Part shown: one piece after another, positions 31,523-36,366 of the stretch
Layout of the letters: each line of letters begins with the position of its first letter
Numbering within the stretch: position 1 is the first letter of the stretch
NCBI GenBank assembly: GCA_011959925.1
Contig: BLMD01000296.1
Coordinates: 1 to 36,366, forward strand
Length of the DNA stretch: 36,366 bases
Origin: Lachnospiraceae bacterium
GTDB lineage: Bacteria > Bacillota > Clostridia > Lachnospirales > Lachnospiraceae
Direction of reading: 5' to 3'
Notes under the pieces: generated by a model
The model's database searches: none
What the model was told of the DNA's origin: nothing
The model's input: only the letters and a program-made list of their open reading frames with translations
Program-made: the position numbers and the translations under genes

Positions 31523-32973
31523 GAAGCAGAAGGAAATGGGTGCTTTTTATTTCAATCTGTATAGGGATTGCCTGTGTTTTTGGCTCTGCCGTTATTGTCC
31601 GGGCGGAGGGGACGGTCAGGATCGACGCCAATAAAAAATATAAGGGCATGAACGCTTCGTTTGCCAAAGGATATACGCCTTCGATAAAAAAAGATACGAT
31701 GCAGCTGGTGATTCCGTTTCGGACGGACGGGGCGCCTGAAGGCCAGACGCTTTTGGTCGGCGTGGTGTTTGAACGGGAGGAAAACAGTCCGTTTTACTTT
31801 AAAACGTATCAGAAACAGGTAAAGCGGTCCAAAAACGGCGTTTATTTGTATCGATGCCGGATCCGGCTGAAAAAGTACAGGGTAAACGGGCAGTATCCGC
31901 TGCAGTTGTATGCATTGGTGAAAACGCCGCAGGGTACGGTCCGGGAAGAATTTACGATTTATGTGGAAATTTCAGACGGACGTGCGGCGTTTGATCTGTA
32001 TGAAGAGAATGCGGAAGAGAGCACGGGATTCGACGGCGGAGAGAAAGAAGAGACAATGGAAGCATCCGGTCAAAAAGAAGAGACCATACGCCAGCCGAAG
32101 ATTCTGCTGGAGCAAAACAGCCTGCAGAACCAGGAGGTGCTGGCGGGAAGCAGTCAGGCATGGACGTTGAAAGCAAAAAACTGCAGCGCGGATCAGGAAA
32201 TCCAGAATATGAAAGTGACGCTGCTTGCGGATGAGCAAGATATCGTTTTTGAGAAAAATGCCTGGTATTTTGACCGGATAGGCGCCGGTGACACGGCAGA
32301 TTTGTCACAAAATATTACGGCAGGAAAAAAAGCTTTGGAGAAAGCTCTGCCGATCCAGTTTCAATTTGATTATGAAGATAAGAAAGGGACGGCATATTCG
32401 ACAACGGAAACGGTGTATCTGTCGATCCGGCAGATGCAGCAGGCGAGCCTTGTTCATTTTGCCGTCCCGGAGAGTTTTTATGAGTCCGATACGCATTCCG
32501 TGGAGTTTCAGGTACAAAATACAGGGCTTGCCGTTATTTACAATGCAAAAGTCCGACTGGAAGGGCAGGGACTGTTTGCAGGAGAGGTATTTCTCGGTAA
32601 CATAGAAGCCGGAACGTCGCAGGACGCACAGATGCAGATTTTTGCGGGAACGCTGAATATGGACGCACAGGGAAACGTTGCGGATGAACATGCAGAAAAA
32701 TACGGAGATGTCTCCGGCAGAGTTGTTTTTTCCTATGAAAACGAACAGGGAGAGGTAATCGAACAGGAACAGGCCTTTACTACGGCAATCCGAAAGCCCC
32801 AGACGATAGATCTGGTAATTGAGGAGGAAGCGCCCGAGACGAATCAGTGGTGGGTGACAATCGTTATATTGACAATCCTGACGCTGCTTTTAGCGATTGC
32901 TCTGCTGTATTTTAGAATGAAGCATTATCAGAGGATAGGACGGGAAATCTATGAAAGAACGAAATATTTATAA
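31519..32973 (+). CDS. Large extracytoplasmic protein with a C-terminal membrane anchor
   Basis: The 484-residue protein has an N-terminal signal peptide (RRKWVLFISICIGIACVFGSAVIVRAEG), then beta-rich extracellular domains and a single C-terminal transmembrane helix (about 447-468) with a basic cytoplasmic tail. The stretch from about 200 to 430 resembles repeated CARDB/NEW3-type Ig-like modules (...ILLEQNSLQNQEVLAGSSQAWTLKAKNCSADQEIQNMKVTLL..., ...HSVEFQVQNTGLAVIYNAKVRLEG...). Such modules often accompany ABC exporters as COG1361-type proteins. A Glu-rich linker lies near 155-195. It overlaps the ATPase gene by four bases and the next gene by 23 bases, so they are tightly coupled. Function is unknown; it may guide exported substrate. 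Confidence 0.75.
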   Translation: MRSRRKWVLFISICIGIACVFGSAVIVRAEGTVRIDANKKYKGMNASFAKGYTPSIKKDTMQLVIPFRTDGAPEGQTLLVGVVFEREENSPFYFKTYQKQVKRSKNGVYLYRCRIRLKKYRVNGQYPLQLYALVKTPQGTVREEFTIYVEISDGRAAFDLYEENAEESTGFDGGEKEETMEASGQKEETIRQPKILLEQNSLQNQEVLAGSSQAWTLKAKNCSADQEIQNMKVTLLADEQDIVFEKNAWYFDRIGAGDTADLSQNITAGKKALEKALPIQFQFDYEDKKGTAYSTTETVYLSIRQMQQASLVHFAVPESFYESDTHSVEFQVQNTGLAVIYNAKVRLEGQGLFAGEVFLGNIEAGTSQDAQMQIFAGTLNMDAQGNVADEHAEKYGDVSGRVVFSYENEQGEVIEQEQAFTTAIRKPQTIDLVIEEEAPETNQWWVTIVILTILTLLLAIALLYFRMKHYQRIGREIYERTKYL

Positions 32974-33637
32974 GGATATTGTCTGGGCTGTGTTATTTTG
33001 TATCATTGCAGCGGCAGCGGCACGCTGGGGCAGGGAATATGCCAAGGAGAACAGGGCGTATGGGTTATGGATTCAGGCGGCAGAGGATTTGAAGAAGGAA
33101 CTTGTGGAGGAATTTCGGAAAATTTCTGGTTTCTGCCGTTTTCTTCCTGCAAAGACAGCGTGGGTTACAATACAGATCGATACGTATACGATGCAGGCAG
33201 AAGTGATCGGGGTGGATATTCGGCAGTATCCCGTCAAATGGGAAAAGATATCCGGCGCACAGGAAGAAATTGCGATGGGCAATACGCCGCTGTTATTTTT
33301 TGGAAAAGATGCGTTTACGGAATTGGAAGACCAGATGGGGTACGCGCCGTTAGAAAGTAAAATCAAACAGTGGATACAGGAGTATCCGACGCTTAAAGTG
33401 AGCGTAACGGACGAAAATGGACAGAAAAGAACGGCGAAAATCTGCGGTATTCTGTCGCAGCCGGAGAATAAAATTTATATGGATCACCGGCAGATGCAGG
33501 AAGTGTTTGGTACCGCTTCACATTGCAGCGGCGGATTTCTTGAAATCTACGGATATAAAAATACAAAAAAAGCCCGCGGCCTTTTGGAGGACGCGGGTTT
33601 TATAACAGAGGATGACCGGACGTTTTGCCGGGACTAA
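32951..33637 (+). CDS. Small single-pass protein with a possible MacB/FtsX-type extracellular domain
   Basis: The 228-residue protein has one N-terminal transmembrane helix (about 8-27) and an extracytoplasmic domain of about 200 residues. The alternation ...AEVIGVDIRQYP..., ...GNTPLLFFGKDAF..., ...RTAKICGILSQPENKIYMDHRQMQEVFG... resembles the periplasmic core domain of MacB/FtsX permeases. The three C-terminal helices that make up the permease are missing. It may be a truncated permease or a dedicated adaptor. It overlaps the upstream gene by 23 bases, and its stop overlaps the convergent asnA stop by four. The assignment to a family is tentative; the gene itself is well supported. Confidence 0.65.
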   Translation: MKERNIYKDIVWAVLFCIIAAAAARWGREYAKENRAYGLWIQAAEDLKKELVEEFRKISGFCRFLPAKTAWVTIQIDTYTMQAEVIGVDIRQYPVKWEKISGAQEEIAMGNTPLLFFGKDAFTELEDQMGYAPLESKIKQWIQEYPTLKVSVTDENGQKRTAKICGILSQPENKIYMDHRQMQEVFGTASHCSGGFLEIYGYKNTKKARGLLEDAGFITEDDRTFCRD

Positions 33638-34644
33638 AGCAAAGGGATCCCGTTTTCTCTGCATTTGGCCAAGATATTTTCCGGCCAGAGAGAAGACTGC
33701 ACTTCTCCGATATGTGCTTTTCTTAAGAAAAACATACAGATCCGGGATTGTCCGATGCCGCCGCCGATGGTAAACGGCAGTTTGCCGTCGATGACTGCTT
33801 TCTGGAACGGCAGACCGGCGCGTTCCATGCATCCGGCTTTTTCCAACTGAGATAACAGCGCTTCTTTGTCCACGCGGATTCCCATAGAGGAAAGCTCCAA
33901 TGCGATATCAAGGATCGGGTAGTATACGACAATGTCGGCATTTAACGCCCAGTCGTCGTAATCCGGCGCGCGTCCGTCATGCGGTTTGCCGTTTTCTAAC
34001 ACGTCGCCGATCTGCAGAACACATACGGCGCCTTTTTCCTTGGAAATCCGATACTCACGTTCTTTCGGAGAAAGGTCGGGAAAGAGGCGTTCCAGCTCTT
34101 TTGTTGTGATAAAGAAAATATCATGAGGAAGGATTTCTTCGATATAGTCATACTGAATGGACATATATTTTTCTGTTTTTCTCAGGCACTTGTAAACCGA
34201 ACGCACGGTTTCTTTCAGAACATCCGGCGTACGGTCTTCTTTTCGGATAATTTTTTCCCAGTCCCATTGGTCGACAAAAATGGAGTGGATATTGTCCGTA
34301 TCTTCGTCCCGCCGTATGGCGTTCATGTCCGTATAGATGCCTTCTCCCTCGCAAAATCCGTATTTCTGTAATGCATATCGTTTCCATTTGGCAAGCGAAT
34401 GCACGACTTCTGCCCGTTTTTCATTCTGTTCTTTAATACCGAACGAAACCGGCCGTTCCACACCGTTTAGATTATCGTTTAATCCGGTAGCGGGATCCAC
34501 GAAAAGCGGCGCGGAGACGCGGGCGAGATTTAAGCGCTGGGCTAACAGGTTCTGGAAAAAGTCTTTCACCGTCTTAATGGCGATCTGTGTGTCGTGCAGA
34601 TTCAGCGGAGAATGGTAATCTGCAGGAATGATCAAATTTTTCAT
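33634..34644 (-). CDS. asnA: Aspartate--ammonia ligase
   Basis: The 336-residue enzyme makes asparagine from aspartate, ammonia and ATP. It is the class II aaRS-like AsnA rather than glutamine-dependent AsnB. It has RLNLARVSAPLFVDPATGLNDNLNGVERPVSF near the N-terminus, VVHSLAKWKRYALQKYGF and GIYTDMNAIRRDEDTDNIHSIFVDQWDWEKII. The C-terminal GRAPDYDDWALNADI and PFTIGGGIGQSRICMFFLRKAHIGEVQSSLWP are also present. Length is normal. A GGAGC ribosome site precedes the ATG. It is monocistronic, convergent with the transporter operon, with overlapping stop codons. Confidence 0.97.
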   Translation of the reverse strand: MKNLIIPADYHSPLNLHDTQIAIKTVKDFFQNLLAQRLNLARVSAPLFVDPATGLNDNLNGVERPVSFGIKEQNEKRAEVVHSLAKWKRYALQKYGFCEGEGIYTDMNAIRRDEDTDNIHSIFVDQWDWEKIIRKEDRTPDVLKETVRSVYKCLRKTEKYMSIQYDYIEEILPHDIFFITTKELERLFPDLSPKEREYRISKEKGAVCVLQIGDVLENGKPHDGRAPDYDDWALNADIVVYYPILDIALELSSMGIRVDKEALLSQLEKAGCMERAGLPFQKAVIDGKLPFTIGGGIGQSRICMFFLRKAHIGEVQSSLWPENILAKCRENGIPLL

Positions 34645-34683
34645 AATGTAAATAGCTCCTTATATCCATAGTTTCTATCGTAT

Positions 34684-34712
34684 ATTTTGCATTTTTCTGT
34701 GGGAGAAGTCAA
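34684..34712 (-). promoter_or_regulatory. Probable sigma-A promoter for asnA
   Basis: On the minus strand TTGACT (34712-34707), 17 bases, then CAAAAT (34689-34684). The -35 is good and the -10 moderate. The leader is about 35 bases. Confidence 0.5.
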
Positions 34713-34772
34713 GGATAAACTATTAAGAATTTGTGAATTCCTGTCAATTATTAACAAAAAAATTGAAAAATG

Positions 34773-34781
34773 TGTTATGAT
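34773..34781 (+). promoter_or_regulatory. Extended -10 promoter for the small ppGpp synthetase
   Basis: TGT-TATGAT is an extended -10 element. TTAACA (34751-34756) could serve as a weak -35 at 19 bases. A 28-codon open frame overlaps it and ends in TAG just before the synthetase ATG. Confidence 0.45.
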
Positions 34782-34863
34782 AAAAAAATACAAAGACTTA
34801 AAAACGTATGAGATCACAGACGATCAAAAAGTCATAGAAATGGCAGTGATGGGGGTTTTGTAG

Positions 34864-35529
34864 ATGATTCATCGTACACATAATCTTGCGATTGGGGAAG
34901 ACGTAGACAGTTGGAAGACGATGATGCTGATTTATAACAGCGCATTGAAAGAAGTCGGTACGAAGCTTGAGATTTTAAATGACGAATTTCAGCATATTCA
35001 CCAGTACAATCCGATCGAATATATCAAATCTAGGATCAAGTCGCCGGAGAGCATCGTAAAGAAACTAAAACGCGGCGGTCATGAGAGCACGATTTCAAAT
35101 ATGACAGAGTTTGTCAATGATATTGCGGGTATCCGTATTGTGTGTTCCTTTGTGTCAGATATTTACCGGCTGGCAGAGATGATCGGCAGGCAGAACGATC
35201 TGACGGTAGTATCGTTAAAAGACTATATTAAGCATCCGAAACAAAGCGGCTATAAAAGCTACCATATGCTCGTTACGGTTCCGATCTTTTTATCCGACCG
35301 TGTGGAGGATGCAAAAGTGGAAATACAGATCCGCACAATCGCAATGGATTTCTGGGCAAGCCTGGAGCATAAGATTTACTACAAATTTGAAGGCAATGCT
35401 CCCGATTATATCAGCAGGGATCTGCGGGAATGCTCCGGCCTGGTTTCTATGCTGGACGCTAAGATGCTGACGCTTAATGATGCGATCATCCGGGCGAAAG
35501 AAGAGCAGGCGGGAAAACAGAAGAGATAA
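34864..35529 (+). CDS. relQ: Small alarmone synthetase (GTP pyrophosphokinase, RelQ type)
   Basis: The 221-residue protein contains only the RelA/SpoT synthetase domain, with no HD hydrolase and no TGS/ACT regulatory region. Motifs visible are YIKSRIKSPESIVKKLKR (ATP binding), FVNDIAGIRIVCSFVSDIYRLAEMI with the catalytic Asp, HPKQSGYKSYHMLV (GTP-side loop) and VEIQIRTIAMDFWASLEHKIYYK. It should make (p)ppGpp from ATP and GTP/GDP. RelQ and RelP are hard to tell apart by eye; length fits RelQ. The ribosome site is weak (GGGGG at 34851-34855). A terminator follows. Confidence 0.88.
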   Translation: MIHRTHNLAIGEDVDSWKTMMLIYNSALKEVGTKLEILNDEFQHIHQYNPIEYIKSRIKSPESIVKKLKRGGHESTISNMTEFVNDIAGIRIVCSFVSDIYRLAEMIGRQNDLTVVSLKDYIKHPKQSGYKSYHMLVTVPIFLSDRVEDAKVEIQIRTIAMDFWASLEHKIYYKFEGNAPDYISRDLRECSGLVSMLDAKMLTLNDAIIRAKEEQAGKQKR

Positions 35530-35536
35530 CAACACA

Positions 35537-35575
35537 AAAAACGGATTCTTCTTCAATCGGAAGAATCCGTTTTTA
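35537..35575. terminator. Bidirectional terminator between relQ and the last gene
   Basis: AAAAACGGATTCTTC pairs with GAAGAATCCGTTTTT around an eight-base loop. It carries an A-run on the left and a T-run on the right, so it can serve both convergent genes. Confidence 0.9.
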
Positions 35576-35599
35576 AATTACGGAAATTTAAGTGTTTTC

Positions 35600-36211
35600 T
35601 TATTCGGCGTCGGAAGCGGAAACATCCGTGCCGTTTTTCCATGCGTCGAATTTTTTCATGACAGCGTCATAGGTTCTCTGCGAAATATCCGGAAGCGTCT
35701 TGCCCCAGCTTTTGGTAGCCTGTTCAAAACCTTTTTTAAATGCTGCGATCATCTTGTCCGCTTTTTCCGAATCGCCGCCGCTGAGCGCTTTTGCAAAATC
35801 TACGATACGGTCGGAGGTCTGCTCTACGCCCCAGTAGCCGTCATCCGCAATATCTTTCTGCGCCTGTGCTTTGACATCGGCGGAAACCGTAAAGTTGCCG
35901 CCTGCTAAAAACCGCCACATACTGTCTGCTTTGCCGATCGCAGAACCCTGCTTTGACATCATCTGCTCTACGATATTTTTCATCTGGGAAAGCCTTGCGT
36001 CTGTGTCCGCCTGCAGCTGTTTGATCAGGGAAGCGTTTTTCTTTACATAGTTTGTGTTTTTGGTAGAAGAACTTCTTTCGTATACGACGCCTTCGTTTTT
36101 CTTTGCGGTATCCGCAGCTTCTTTCGTCGTTTCTTTTTCAGTTGTTTTTGCGGAAGTATCTGCTGCAGCCGTATAATAAGAAGAATTTTGAATTGCACCG
36201 ACATTGCTCAT
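35600..36211 (-). CDS. Unrecognised soluble protein with a Thr/Lys/Glu-rich N-terminus
   Basis: The 203-residue protein has no signal peptide or membrane segment. Residues 1-60 are polar and probably disordered (many Thr, Lys, Glu, Ala). Residues 65-195 look all-helical, with NASLIKQLQADTDARLSQMKNIVEQMMSKQG as a likely coiled coil, then ...DIADDGYWGVEQTSDRIVDFAKALSGGDSEKADKMIAAFKKGFEQATKSWGKTLPDISQRTYDAVMKKFDAW. I cannot name its family. The start at 36211 follows an excellent AGGAGGG; 17 in-frame codons upstream lack one. A sequence like a sigma-D (flagellar) -10, GCCGATAC, lies about 60 bases upstream on the same strand. A link to motility is speculative. Confidence 0.8.
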   Translation of the reverse strand: MSNVGAIQNSSYYTAAADTSAKTTEKETTKEAADTAKKNEGVVYERSSSTKNTNYVKKNASLIKQLQADTDARLSQMKNIVEQMMSKQGSAIGKADSMWRFLAGGNFTVSADVKAQAQKDIADDGYWGVEQTSDRIVDFAKALSGGDSEKADKMIAAFKKGFEQATKSWGKTLPDISQRTYDAVMKKFDAWKNGTDVSASDAE

Positions 36212-36267
36212 AATACGAACCCTCCTTGGCATAATAAAATATATCCATATATTTGGTATCAATACTT

Positions 36268-36275
36268 GTATCGGC
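36268..36275 (-). promoter_or_regulatory. Possible sigma-D -10 element
   Basis: On the minus strand GCCGATAC matches the flagellar sigma -10 (GCCGATAT/A) at seven of eight bases. The expected TAAA -35 is replaced by TTAT or TTTA at 15-16 bases, so the match is partial. Confidence 0.25.
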
Positions 36276-36366
36276 TGACCGGAAGAAAAAATAAAGTGGA
36301 ATTGACCTTTTTTTTCAGAAATGGTAAAATCCCGTCTTTGACAGTTAGCAAAAGAAAAAATCGCTG

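Overview
The window looks like a chromosomal segment of a spore-forming Lachnospiraceae-type Firmicute (class Clostridia). The evidence is strong AGGAGG ribosome sites, sigma-A promoters with 17-base spacers, spoVAD/spoVAE, sporulation-type promoters, an LL-diaminopimelate aminotransferase, a eukaryote-type HisA, and several secreted bacterial Ig-like proteins. There are no phage genes, transposases, CRISPR arrays or rRNA genes. This is mostly core and family-level accessory chromosome.

Layout. 1-2.65 kb: a family 2 glycosyltransferase, a PUA-domain rRNA methyltransferase and a lone tRNA-Gly(CCC) with a clear promoter and terminator. 2.7-4.1 kb (minus): a TerD-domain protein and an AIM24 protein, a probable stress pair. 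4.3-5.6 kb: an FAD oxidoreductase with a C-terminal Rieske domain. 5.7-6.8 kb (minus): a secreted Ig-like protein. 6.9-8.7 kb (minus): an ECF sigma-factor operon with a membrane anti-sigma candidate and two small membrane proteins. 8.8-10.4 kb: a YbjQ-family protein and ilvE. 10.5-12.4 kb: spoVAD, spoVAE and a small acidic lipoprotein; spoVAD and the lipoprotein are preceded by nearly identical sigma-G-like promoter blocks. 12.5-14.6 kb: a PAP2 phosphatase facing guaB. 14.8-17.8 kb: a second secreted Ig-like protein and an O-antigen ligase/polymerase-like membrane protein. 17.8-22.7 kb: hisA (eukaryotic type), dapF, dapL, nfo and a lipoprotein nuclease, probably largely co-transcribed. 22.9-25.4 kb: a TVP38/DedA-like protein facing a SleC-like, SpoIID-domain peptidoglycan protein with a mother-cell-type promoter. 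33.6-36.2 kb: asnA, a small ppGpp synthetase (RelQ type) and an unrecognised soluble protein.

The most interesting block is 25.5-33.6 kb. An OmpR-type response regulator and its histidine kinase are followed by a six-gene run: a DUF6034-like lipoprotein, two ABC-2-like membrane proteins, an ABC ATPase, a large extracytoplasmic protein with one C-terminal membrane anchor, and a small single-pass protein with a possible MacB-type extracellular domain. A tandem TTTACA-N5-TTWACA motif, like a Bacillus PhoP box, lies upstream of the regulator gene. A second copy lies upstream of the lipoprotein gene. Each is exactly 31 bases from a plausible -10 box. This suggests that the two-component system controls itself and the transporter operon, forming a self-contained envelope-sensing and export module whose substrate cannot be read from sequence.
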